Source of the DNA: JBBQZO01 sp038207625
GTDB lineage: Bacteria; Pseudomonadota; Gammaproteobacteria; Burkholderiales; Burkholderiaceae_D
NCBI GenBank assembly: GCA_038207625.1
Contig: JBBQZO010000043.1
Span: 1-44,220, forward strand
DNA: 44,220 bases
Reading direction: 5' to 3'
The position numbers and the translations under genes are program-made. Of the stretch, positions 1-7,039 are shown piece by piece (position 1 is the stretch's first letter; each line of letters opens with the position of its first letter). Below the pieces are notes generated by a model. The model had not been told where the DNA came from. It did not search any database and saw nothing but the letters and a program-made list of their open reading frames with translations.

Positions 1-207
1 AACGCAAACGCAAACGCAAACGCAAACGCAACCGCAACCGCAACCGCAACCGCAACCGCAACCGCAACCGCAACCGCAAACGCAACCGCAACCGCAAACG
101 CAAACGCAAACGCAAACGCAAACGCAAACGCAAACGCAACCGCAACCGCAACCGCAACCGCAACCGCAACCGCAACCGCAAACGCAGACGCAGCCGCAGA
201 CGCAGAC
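1..207 (+). repeat. Coding hexanucleotide tandem repeat (ACGCAA / CCGCAA)
   Basis: About 34 head-to-tail hexamers of two main forms, ACGCAA (Thr-Gln) and CCGCAA (Pro-Gln), with a few ACGCAG/CCGCAG variants at the 3' end. The two forms occur in blocks (T-type, P-type, T-type, P-type), as expected from slippage and block duplication. The unit is six bases, so gain or loss of units stays in frame and changes linker length rather than switching the gene off. The array is cut by the window edge, so its full length is unknown. Confidence 0.95.
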
Positions 208-1399
208 TTTGGCTTCCGGCGCGGCGCTTGAAACTGACGCGCCTGCGGTGGCGGCGGGGCGCTTCAGTCCGGGCGACCCGCAAGTGATGCTACGCGCGCG
301 GCTTGACCAGCGAGATACCAACGACGCCAGCGCGACGCCCGGTACAAACGGCGTGCGCAGCGCGCAAACGGCCGAGCTGCGCTGGCAGATCAGCGCGCCG
401 GGTCAGAACGCCTTGCATCTGGTGGCGTCGGTCGAGCGCGCCAGCGACGCCGCTGCAGTGGCGACGCTCAACGAGCTGTCGCTGGACCGTCCGCTGTGGG
501 GCGGCTTTGCCACATTGGGCAAAAAGGTGATGAGCTGGGACGTGGGCTACGCCTTCCGCCCGCTCGACGTGGTGCAGCAGGAGGACCGGCGCGCGCTGTA
601 CGCGCCGACGCAGAGCGGCGTGCCGATGCTGGCCTGGGAAGCGTTCGAGGCCGAGCGCGCCCTTTCGCTGGTGTGGAGCAATCCGGGCCACGGGCGCGCC
701 GCCCAGCCGCGCGGCGACGGCGCGCTGGCGCTGCGGCTGTACCGGCGCCAGGGCGCGCGCGACGAGTACGCGGTGCTGCGCCTGTCGCAGCGCAACGGCG
801 TCGAGGGCGGTGCATCGTTTGCCCAGGTTGTTAGCGATGCGCTGGAACTGCATGGTTCGGCGCTGTGGCAGCAGCGTCACGACAACTGGATGGGCCCTGA
901 CGCGATCGATGCACTGGCGCTAAGCGACCCGAATCGCTGGCAGCGCGTCGACGGTGGCGGCAAAGTCATGTCCGGCATGACCTGGACCACCGAAGGCAAA
1001 TTTTCGCTGCTGGCCGAGGCGTGGTTGGACCGCAGCGCGTACAGCGAGCAGGACTGGTTACGCTGGCGTACGCGCAATGCGCAGTTGCAGGCGCGCGCGC
1101 CGGTCGGACTGCGCGCGGCCAATCTGGGCTGGAACGCCGGCGCGCTGCAAACGAGCAGTCTGCGCCAGCAAAATGTGCTTGTGCGCGCGGCGCAAAATAT
1201 TGGCGACGTCGATGCGGCGTTTGACGTGTTGTGGATGCCGCAGGACGGCGGGCGCATCACCAGCGCGGCGCTGTCGTGGAAGGGCGCGCCGTGGCAGCTC
1301 GACGCCAGTGTGCGGGTGTATGGCGGCGCGGCACACTCGATCGCGCGCGCGCTGCCGCAACGCAGCGCGGCGGTGCTGTCGCTGCAGCGCGCGTTTTGA
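2..1399 (+). CDS. Outer-membrane beta-barrel-like protein with N-terminal TQ/PQ repeat (5' partial)
   Basis: The reading frame is open from the left edge of the window to the stop at 1397-1399, giving 465 visible residues; the true start lies outside. The first ~68 residues are an uninterrupted run of Thr-Gln and Pro-Gln dipeptides encoded by the hexamer repeat. A TTG at 209 could be mistaken for the start, but the frame continues upstream of it without a stop. The rest has many alternating polar/hydrophobic stretches with aromatic residues (Trp, Tyr) and ends in Arg-Ala-Phe. A C-terminal Phe is the usual recognition signal for outer-membrane beta-barrel insertion. I do not recognise a named family. 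A barrel tethered behind a flexible TQ/PQ linker is inferred. The gene converges on the LytTR regulator with only 3 bases between stop codons. Confidence 0.7.
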   Translation, partial: TQTQTQTQTQPQPQPQPQPQPQPQPQTQPQPQTQTQTQTQTQTQTQPQPQPQPQPQPQPQTQTQPQTQTLASGAALETDAPAVAAGRFSPGDPQVMLRARLDQRDTNDASATPGTNGVRSAQTAELRWQISAPGQNALHLVASVERASDAAAVATLNELSLDRPLWGGFATLGKKVMSWDVGYAFRPLDVVQQEDRRALYAPTQSGVPMLAWEAFEAERALSLVWSNPGHGRAAQPRGDGALALRLYRRQGARDEYAVLRLSQRNGVEGGASFAQVVSDALELHGSALWQQRHDNWMGPDAIDALALSDPNRWQRVDGGGKVMSGMTWTTEGKFSLLAEAWLDRSAYSEQDWLRWRTRNAQLQARAPVGLRAANLGWNAGALQTSSLRQQNVLVRAAQNIGDVDAAFDVLWMPQDGGRITSAALSWKGAPWQLDASVRVYGGAAHSIARALPQRSAAVLSLQRAF

Positions 1400-1402
1400 A
1401 CT

Positions 1403-2197
1403 TTACATCTGACGGAACAGGTGTGCGTACAAAGGGCTGACGCGCAGCTGTTCGCTGCGCCCGCGCAGGTTCAGCGACAGCTTGCCCGCCTCGTCGCGCA
1501 GCGCGCTGACGACGCTGACGGAATTGACGATGGTGCCGCGATGCACCTGCCAGAACTGCTTGTCGTCCAGCTGGGGCAGCAATTCCTTGAGACTGCTGCG
1601 TATCAGCGCCTCGCCTTCTTGGGTGACGACGTTGACGTATTTATCGAGCGCTTCGAAGTAGATTACGTCGGCGATCGGGATCATGCGCACCTGGTTGCCC
1701 ACGGCGGCGCGGATCAGCGTGAGGCGCTCGGCTACCGGTGCGGCGGGCAGCAAATTGCGCATTTGCGCCAGCAGCACTGCCATCTGGTCGGGCGCCTCGC
1801 TCGGTTGCAGGCGCTGGCGCAGCCGCTCGACGGTCTTGGCCAGGCGCGCGTCGTTGACTGGTTTCAGCACGTAGTCAGCGGCCGCGCGTTCGAACGCGTC
1901 GATCGCATATTCGTCGTAGGCGGTGACGAACACGATCTGCGGGAACGGCTGCGCGCCGTCCCACGCGTCGGCCAGTTCCTCGGCCGCTTCCAGCCCGCTT
2001 TTGCCGGGCATTTTGATATCGAGGAACAGCACCTCGGGACGCAGCGCCAGCGCCTGGTCAAGCGCGCTGATGCCGTTTGCGCAGGTGGCGACCAGTTGCG
2101 CCTCGGGCCACAGGCGCTGCAGCGCCGCGCCCAGCGTGGCGGCCAGGATTGGTTCGTCTTCGGCGATCAGATAGCGCACGTTGGCTTGGGTTTTCAT
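1403..2197 (-). CDS. LytTR-family response regulator
   Basis: A 264-residue two-domain regulator. The receiver domain (about 7-125) has the acidic cluster E13-D14-E15, the phospho-acceptor Asp60 in a LFLDIKMPG context, the conserved Thr in VFVTAYDEYA, and the Lys-Pro in YVLKPV. The C-terminal part (about 160-262) is a LytTR DNA-binding domain (IYFEALDKYVNV, the SLKELLPQL and F-x-Q-V-H-R-G segments). These regulators bind imperfect direct repeats upstream of targets, often envelope, competence or virulence genes. The start overlaps the stop of the kinase gene as ATGA (2194-2197), so the pair is probably translationally coupled. The target genes cannot be told from this window. Confidence 0.95.
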   Translation of the reverse strand: MKTQANVRYLIAEDEPILAATLGAALQRLWPEAQLVATCANGISALDQALALRPEVLFLDIKMPGKSGLEAAEELADAWDGAQPFPQIVFVTAYDEYAIDAFERAAADYVLKPVNDARLAKTVERLRQRLQPSEAPDQMAVLLAQMRNLLPAAPVAERLTLIRAAVGNQVRMIPIADVIYFEALDKYVNVVTQEGEALIRSSLKELLPQLDDKQFWQVHRGTIVNSVSVVSALRDEAGKLSLNLRGRSEQLRVSPLYAHLFRQM

Positions 2198-3267
2198 GGC
2201 GTTTGCAAAGGTAAGGTGAGAAGGGCGACGGCGCCGCAGGGGCTGGCGTCGGCCAGGGTCAGGGTGGCGGCCTCGCCGTGCAGCGCGAGCAAACGTTCGC
2301 GCGTGTTGAACAGTCCCAGTTTGGTGCCGGACCGGCCGGCCTTGGCGGCGAGGCCCAGGCCATTGTCGCTGATCGACAGCGTTAGCACGCCGTCGTGCGC
2401 GCTGGCGCTGACGTCGATGTGGCCGCCCTCGACCTTCGGTTCCAGACCGTGGGTGATGGCGTTTTCGACCAGCGGCTGCAACAGCATCGGCGGCACCAGC
2501 GCGCCGCGCAGCTCGGAAGGAATCGTCAGGCTAAAGCTCAGACGTTCACCCATGCGCACTTGCATCAACCCCAGATAGGCGTCCATCAGGTCGAACTCCT
2601 GGCCCAGCGTGGTAGTGTCGGCGCGCGAGGAACTGAGCGTGGCGCGCAGGTACACGATCAACTGGTCGAGCATGTGCTGGGCGCGCGCCGGATCGAGTCC
2701 GATCAGTCCCTGTAAATTGGCCAGCGTATTGAACAGCATGTGCGGCTCGATCTGTGCCTGCAGCAGCTGCAACTGGGCCTGCAAGGCCTGGCGCGCGATC
2801 GCCTCGGCGCGCGCTGTTTCCTGCGCCGCCAGCGTCTCGGCCTTGGCGATGCGGTCGCGGTTGACGTAAAACAGCGTGGCCGCGCCGGTGGCAAACAGCG
2901 TAAACAGCAGCATGCCCGTCATCTGGCGCGACGCCATGTGGGCGGGGCTGGGCACCCCGGCGCCAATGATCCAGTTGGCCAGCGCCGTGCCGCCATACTG
3001 GGCGGTGGGCACCGCCACCAGCACCAGCAGAAAAAACGGCGGCCAGTTCGGCCGCGCGCCATCGCCCCACAAGGAAAGTCGTCCGCCGTCGATCACCAGG
3101 AAGGCGATGGTGCCCACGCACATCGATACGAGCAGATTGTGCAGGAAGCGTTCAGGGTTACCCAGCACGAAGGTGACCAGCAGCGCGCACAGCACGTTGA
3201 ACACGGTGGCGAAGATGGCGTCGCGCGCAAAGCGGCGCAACGGAAAACGGGCGAACAAAGAACTCAT
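2194..3267 (-). CDS. LytS/YehU-type sensor histidine kinase
   Basis: A 357-residue membrane histidine kinase. Four hydrophobic segments lie in the first 135 residues (about 19-36, 43-60, 77-95, 117-134), followed by a short coiled linker rich in Ala, Glu and Gln. The His_kinase (LytS-type) motif QIEPHMLFNTLANLQG has phospho-acceptor His176. The HATPase domain shows the N box (LVENAITHGL), G1 (DNGLGL) and G2 (GLFNTRERL). There is no large periplasmic sensor domain, so it may sense membrane state or a small ligand through its membrane helices. It is the upstream partner of the LytTR regulator, with an ATGA overlap. Confidence 0.95.
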   Translation of the reverse strand: MSSLFARFPLRRFARDAIFATVFNVLCALLVTFVLGNPERFLHNLLVSMCVGTIAFLVIDGGRLSLWGDGARPNWPPFFLLVLVAVPTAQYGGTALANWIIGAGVPSPAHMASRQMTGMLLFTLFATGAATLFYVNRDRIAKAETLAAQETARAEAIARQALQAQLQLLQAQIEPHMLFNTLANLQGLIGLDPARAQHMLDQLIVYLRATLSSSRADTTTLGQEFDLMDAYLGLMQVRMGERLSFSLTIPSELRGALVPPMLLQPLVENAITHGLEPKVEGGHIDVSASAHDGVLTLSISDNGLGLAAKAGRSGTKLGLFNTRERLLALHGEAATLTLADASPCGAVALLTLPLQTP

Positions 3268-3448
3268 TGTCGAAGGGGCGGTAAGATTGCCTGAATCATA
3301 TCAGGTGGGCGACGATTGTTGTCCGTGATCGCGGACCGGTGCAACCGCGTTGCGACGAAACCAGTGCCGATGTCCTTCAAGGCGCCATTTGTAGTTGTCA
3401 ACGTCCAGGCCCGCCGCATTGCCAGGTCGGGCAAGGCGCAGCGTTGGC

Positions 3449-3467
3449 CCGGCCCGGACCGGGCCGG
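3449..3467 (-). terminator. Possible hairpin terminator downstream of speD, no T-run
   Basis: A perfect 9-bp inverted repeat, CCGGCCCGG and CCGGGCCGG around a single A, starts 13 bases beyond the speD stop. The very short centre means the real loop must open part of the stem. On the transcribed strand no U-run follows, so it is at best a Rho-assisted or weak terminator. The 212 bases between speD and the kinase start hold no other gene that I can support. Confidence 0.35.
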
Positions 3468-3479
3468 TTTGGACGAGCG

Positions 3480-3884
3480 TCAAGATCCGGCGCCGCGCTC
3501 GCCGGCCACGTCGGGCATCGTTGGGGCCGGGCCGCGCGCGATCGTCTGCACCTGGCGCGATTGAGCCTTCAGCGCGTCGGCGATCAGCGCCAACGCCCGT
3601 TGCGGCTGGGCGCTGCCGCACATGAAGATGTCGGCCGCGGCGAAGCCGAACTCGGGCCAGGTGTGGATCGAGATATGCGATTCGGCCAGCAGCAGCACCC
3701 CGGTCACACCCTGGCCGGGGCCGAAGGTGTGGAAGTGGCTGTGCAAGATCTGCGCGCCGGCCGCCAGCGCGCCGGCGCGCAGCAGCGCGTCGATGCCGGC
3801 GCAGTCGATCAGCAGTTCGGGCGCGATGCCGTGCAGGTCGGCCAGCAAATGCTGGCCGGCGGGCAGGTGGGACGTGCGCGTCAT
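3480..3884 (-). CDS. speD: S-adenosylmethionine decarboxylase proenzyme (prokaryotic class 1B)
   Basis: A 134-residue proenzyme that makes decarboxylated AdoMet, the aminopropyl donor for spermidine synthesis. The self-cleavage signature ESHISIHTWPE is intact. Cleavage would fall between Glu68 and Ser69, turning Ser69 into the pyruvoyl cofactor; His74 and Cys89 match the processing and catalytic residues of the family. The length fits the short bacterial/archaeal SpeD form. Its start overlaps the stop of the 59-residue peptide gene as ATGA, and it ends the minus-strand operon. The divergent aminopropyltransferase at 7040 is the obvious consumer of its product. Confidence 0.96.
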   Translation of the reverse strand: MTRTSHLPAGQHLLADLHGIAPELLIDCAGIDALLRAGALAAGAQILHSHFHTFGPGQGVTGVLLLAESHISIHTWPEFGFAAADIFMCGSAQPQRALALIADALKAQSRQVQTIARGPAPTMPDVAGERGAGS

Positions 3885-4060
3885 TTGTGGCCGCTGCCGC
3901 CGGAGCCGCCGCCGTAGCTTCCGCCACCGCCGCCCACGCCGCTGCTCCAGCTGCTGCCGCCGCCGCCCGAGTTGGTGGCGCCGGAAAACATCTTGGTCCA
4001 GCTCGTCGCGGTCGACACAAACGTGACGAACAGCGCGTAGAGGATGAATTTGCTGTTCAT
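3881..4060 (-). CDS. 59-residue Gly/Ser-rich membrane peptide
   Basis: A short protein with one N-terminal hydrophobic segment (about 5-20) and then a tail made almost only of Gly, Ser, Trp and Tyr, ending GGSGHK. A longer frame starts upstream, but the ATG at 4060 is favoured because it makes ATGA overlaps with both neighbours: its start overlaps the DUF4178 stop (4057-4060) and its stop overlaps the speD start (3881-3884). Two perfect overlaps argue strongly that this tiny gene is real. The tail could be extracytoplasmic and low-complexity. I recall similar glycine-rich peptides next to DUF4178 genes, but the function is unknown. Confidence 0.8.
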   Translation of the reverse strand: MNSKFILYALFVTFVSTATSWTKMFSGATNSGGGGSSWSSGVGGGGGSYGGGSGGSGHK

Positions 4061-5520
4061 GGTTGTCCTTGATCGTCTGGCGACAAAAATTTCGCGGGAA
4101 GGTAAATGGCCAGGATGGCCAGCACTACGTACATCCAGGTGCGCGAAAACTCCAGCAGCAGCGGGATCGCGTTCAGGCCCAGAATCCACCAGATGAACTT
4201 GGTGGCGGTGTCGCTGGCGCTGGTGCCGCGTTTCGGCGCGGGCGGCGCCTTGCCGGTGAACGCCTTGCCAAACCAGCTGCGCAGCTGGTCGTAGGCCAGC
4301 GGCGTCGAGCGCGACCAGGTCATCTCGTGCTCGGTGATTTCGGCGGCAAGCCGGGTCTGACCGTTTTCGAATTCATGCACGCGCACCTTGTCGCCGGCGC
4401 GCACGCGCCAGTTGAAGGCGCCGGCGGCAAACGTCACGCGGGCATTGTATTCGACCAGTTTTTTGTACGTCAGCTTGTCCAGTTCGGCGCTGTCGGAGCC
4501 GCTCCAGTGCCATTGCGGCCAGGTCGATAACACGTTCGCGCGTGACCAGCCCTGATCCGTTTCGACCAGCCAGAAAAACGCCGCACGGGTGTTGTAGAGC
4601 AGGTATTCGGTCCACTGGCTGCCTTCCTCATCGACCCGGCGCATCAGCCCGATCACCTGATGGTCGGCGCCGTTGATGCGCGCCGTCGCGCCCAGCGCCA
4701 GTGTGGTCTTGACTGCCTCGACGCGCTCGCCCGCGGCCAGTACCAGCGCCTTCGGCCCGGCCGCGCCCAGTTGTGCGTGGCAGCTGGGACAAATCAGGTG
4801 CGCCGTCACGCCGGGCAGGTAGGCGATATTGCCGCCGCATTCGGGGCAGGCCAGCGTGTCGACCTTGCCCTTATACTTGCCGGCGCTGGTCTTGATCTGT
4901 TCTTCGTCGCGCAGCATCTGGCACTGCAATTGGTCCAGCGTGACGGCGGCGCCCGTGAACAGTGCGGGACGCTCGCCGTCGGAATAGTCGAGCGTGACGA
5001 AACTGGCGCCGGCGCGAAAGTCGGCCACCCGCGCATGCCAGCCCTGGCCCACCTTGAACGGCAGCTCGCCCTGGCCGCCGATGCAGTCGGCCTCGCGCAC
5101 CTCGGCCGTGGTGTAGCGCTGGCCGGCGATGCTGACCAGCTTGGCCGCTTGCAGCTCGGTGAAGGCGGGCAGCGCACCGTCCTCGTTGCGCAGCGTGGTC
5201 AAGGTGTACAGGCCGGACGAGTCGCCCAGCCAGGACACGCTGGCGTCGTCGAACAGCAGATACCATTCGTTCCAGATGCCCTCGTCATAGCGCAGCTGGA
5301 TGCGCCCGATCACGCTGAAGGCGAGGCCCCCGAAGCTGCCGCTGGTGCCGATCTGGATCGGCGAAAAATCCTCCAGCACCGACGACATCTTGCCCAGGTC
5401 CTTGACCGCGTCGCCGTCCTTGATGACGGTGGCGGCGCAATACGCGCACACCGCCATCACCGAGGCGTGCGAACGGAACGCGACGGGCGCGCCGCAGCTA
5501 GGGCAGGAAACGGTCTGCAT
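4057..5520 (-). CDS. DUF4178 protein with two zinc ribbons and C-terminal membrane segments
   Basis: A 487-residue protein of duplicated architecture. It begins with a zinc ribbon (Cys6, Cys9, Cys25, Cys28), followed by a DUF4178 domain (about 50-190). A second zinc ribbon (ACPECGGN and ICPSCHAQL) precedes a second DUF4178 domain (about 255-400). The last ~45 residues contain two hydrophobic stretches (FIWWILGLNAIPLLL and MYVVLAILAIYL), so it is probably anchored with its ribbons in the cytoplasm. DUF4178 has no settled function. It is often found near SPFH, DUF350 and polyamine genes, as here. It sits 9 bases downstream of the SPFH gene and overlaps the next gene. Confidence 0.9.
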   Translation of the reverse strand: MQTVSCPSCGAPVAFRSHASVMAVCAYCAATVIKDGDAVKDLGKMSSVLEDFSPIQIGTSGSFGGLAFSVIGRIQLRYDEGIWNEWYLLFDDASVSWLGDSSGLYTLTTLRNEDGALPAFTELQAAKLVSIAGQRYTTAEVREADCIGGQGELPFKVGQGWHARVADFRAGASFVTLDYSDGERPALFTGAAVTLDQLQCQMLRDEEQIKTSAGKYKGKVDTLACPECGGNIAYLPGVTAHLICPSCHAQLGAAGPKALVLAAGERVEAVKTTLALGATARINGADHQVIGLMRRVDEEGSQWTEYLLYNTRAAFFWLVETDQGWSRANVLSTWPQWHWSGSDSAELDKLTYKKLVEYNARVTFAAGAFNWRVRAGDKVRVHEFENGQTRLAAEITEHEMTWSRSTPLAYDQLRSWFGKAFTGKAPPAPKRGTSASDTATKFIWWILGLNAIPLLLEFSRTWMYVVLAILAIYLPAKFLSPDDQGQP

Positions 5521-5529
5521 GAGTGCCAG

Positions 5530-6558
5530 TTATCCGATCAGTTTCTTGAGCAGTTCGGCCTTGGTGCTGTCGTAGTCGGCGCTCGAAATGAGGCCCTTGT
5601 CGAGCAGTCCCTTGAGCTTTTGCAGACGCGCCTCGATCGAGTCGTCGGCCACGGCGGACGGCGCGGCGGCGGCCGGCGGCGCCATCGCCCCGCTCAGGCT
5701 TTGCGCCATCACCTGGCCCAGCGCCACCCCGGCGCCAAGGCCCGCGCCCACGCCGGCCATGCCGCCCTCGTTTTGCGCGGCCAGCGGAATGCTGCTGGCG
5801 ACCTGAAACTTGGTGAAGCCGCCCATCTTGTCGGCCGACAGGCCGCCCTTCATGCCGGCCGAAATGCGCTCGTCCAGCGCCGCCTGCAGTTCTTCGGGCA
5901 GGCTGACGCTGGCGACGTTAAACTCGTCCAGGCCGATGCCGTAGCGCGCGAACGCGGCCGCCAGGTCGCCCTTGACCTGCTGCGCCATCAGCGTCTGGTT
6001 GGCCGCCATGTCGAGGAAGGCCACGTTGGCGCCGCCCAGCGAATTGGCCATCGTGGCGAGCAAAATGCCGCGCAACTGGTCTTCCACCTCGTCGCGCGTG
6101 TAGGCCTCGCGCGTGCCGCTGATTTCGGTGTAGAACTTGCGCGCGTCGGCGATGCGGTACGAGTACATGCCGAAAGCGCGCACCCGGATCATGTCGAAGT
6201 CCTTGTCGCGGATCGTGATCGGCTGGCTGGTGCCCCATTTGCGCCCGGTCTGCACGCGCGTGCTGAAGTACACCACGTCGGACTTGAAGGGCGAGTCGAA
6301 CAGCTTGTCCCAGTTCTTCAGGTTCGTCAGCAGCGGCAGCGTCTGGGTGGTGAGCTTGTGGGTGCCGGGGCCGAACACGTCGGCGATCTGACCTTCGTTG
6401 ACAAACACCGCTACCTGCGATTCGCGCACATTGAGGATGGCGCCATTCTGGATCTCGAAGTCCTGCATCGGATAGCGCCAGGCCAGCACGCCCTCGCTGT
6501 CCTCATTCCATTGCAGTACGTCGATAAACTGCTTCTTGATAAACGAGCCGATACCCAT
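5530..6558 (-). CDS. SPFH-domain protein (YdjI / virion-core-protein-like) with SHOCT tail
   Basis: A 342-residue protein. Residues about 20-240 fit the SPFH (stomatin/prohibitin/flotillin) family, in the subgroup often annotated as virion core protein or YdjI-like. A Gly/Ala-rich stretch (about 245-300) follows, and the last ~35 residues are a SHOCT motif (EARLQKLKGLLDKGLISSADYDSTK). No N-terminal membrane anchor is evident, so membrane association would be peripheral. SPFH proteins form large membrane-bound rings that organise microdomains. It lies between DUF350 and DUF4178 in one operon and has a good SD (AGGAGA) upstream of its ATG. Confidence 0.92.
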   Translation of the reverse strand: MGIGSFIKKQFIDVLQWNEDSEGVLAWRYPMQDFEIQNGAILNVRESQVAVFVNEGQIADVFGPGTHKLTTQTLPLLTNLKNWDKLFDSPFKSDVVYFSTRVQTGRKWGTSQPITIRDKDFDMIRVRAFGMYSYRIADARKFYTEISGTREAYTRDEVEDQLRGILLATMANSLGGANVAFLDMAANQTLMAQQVKGDLAAAFARYGIGLDEFNVASVSLPEELQAALDERISAGMKGGLSADKMGGFTKFQVASSIPLAAQNEGGMAGVGAGLGAGVALGQVMAQSLSGAMAPPAAAAPSAVADDSIEARLQKLKGLLDKGLISSADYDSTKAELLKKLIG

Positions 6559-6588
6559 GATGTTTCTCCTTGCGTGAAAATGCGCGCG

Positions 6589-6975
6589 TTAGCTGATGCA
6601 GGCCGCGTTGATGATGCCGATCGCCAGTGAGATGGTGCCCATCAGGCCGCCGAAGGCGCCGTTGTTGGCCTCGATCTGGTCCTTGGCCATGTGCAGCAAA
6701 CGCGTGGCCACCAGATACACCAGCACCTGCACCACCGCCGCGCCCCCGGCCCAGGCGAGGAACTGCATGAAATCGGCCGTGTGCAGGATCGCCGAGGCGA
6801 CCGTCACCGCAAAGCCGAGCAGGGCGCCGCCCAGCGACAAGGTGGCCGCGTGGTTGCCCTGGCGGATCAGCAGCACTTCGTCGAACGGGGTGATTTTGGT
6901 GTAGACGATAAAAAACGCCAAAACCAGCGCGCTGGCTGCTAAAAGGTGGAGCAGATAGTTTAGGATGGCGGGCAC
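6589..6975 (-). CDS. DUF350 membrane protein (YjfL-like)
   Basis: A 128-residue integral membrane protein with four hydrophobic segments (about 4-24, 47-65, 69-92, 108-127), as expected for DUF350, which is usually two tandem 2-TM units. The frame extends upstream to an ATG at 7014, but I choose the GTG at 6975 because a GGGAG SD lies 6 bases before it and the added residues do not look like part of the family. DUF350 proteins occur beside polyamine and glutathionylspermidine-type genes (E. coli YjfL is the known example by context) and have no proven activity. It is the first gene of the minus-strand operon. Confidence 0.88.
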   Translation of the reverse strand: MPAILNYLLHLLAASALVLAFFIVYTKITPFDEVLLIRQGNHAATLSLGGALLGFAVTVASAILHTADFMQFLAWAGGAAVVQVLVYLVATRLLHMAKDQIEANNGAFGGLMGTISLAIGIINAACIS

Positions 6976-7039
6976 AACGTACTCCCATGAAATGTGGGTC
7001 GATTGGCAATACACAGGAATCTTAGTTCAAAAGACCCCC
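6976..7039. promoter_or_regulatory. Divergent promoter region between the two halves of the polyamine locus
   Basis: Only 64 bases separate the GTG of the DUF350 gene and the ATG of the aminopropyltransferase gene, so both promoters must lie within or overlap this space. I see no convincing pair of -35/-10 boxes on either strand. TTGGCA at 7009-7014 is the only -35-like hexamer on the plus strand. Shared control of the two transcripts is inferred from the arrangement. Confidence 0.4.

Noticed and set aside
1..207. Possible CRISPR array
   Set aside because: The units are contiguous hexamers without spacers and lie inside an open reading frame.
209..211. TTG as the start of the first gene
   Set aside because: The frame continues upstream through the TQ/PQ repeat to the window edge without a stop, and no SD precedes the TTG.
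4660..6630. A 656-codon plus-strand frame opposite the DUF4178 and SPFH genes
   Set aside because: Composition (His, Arg, Gly, Ala) is typical of antisense in GC-rich DNA, and the minus-strand genes are coupled and recognisable.
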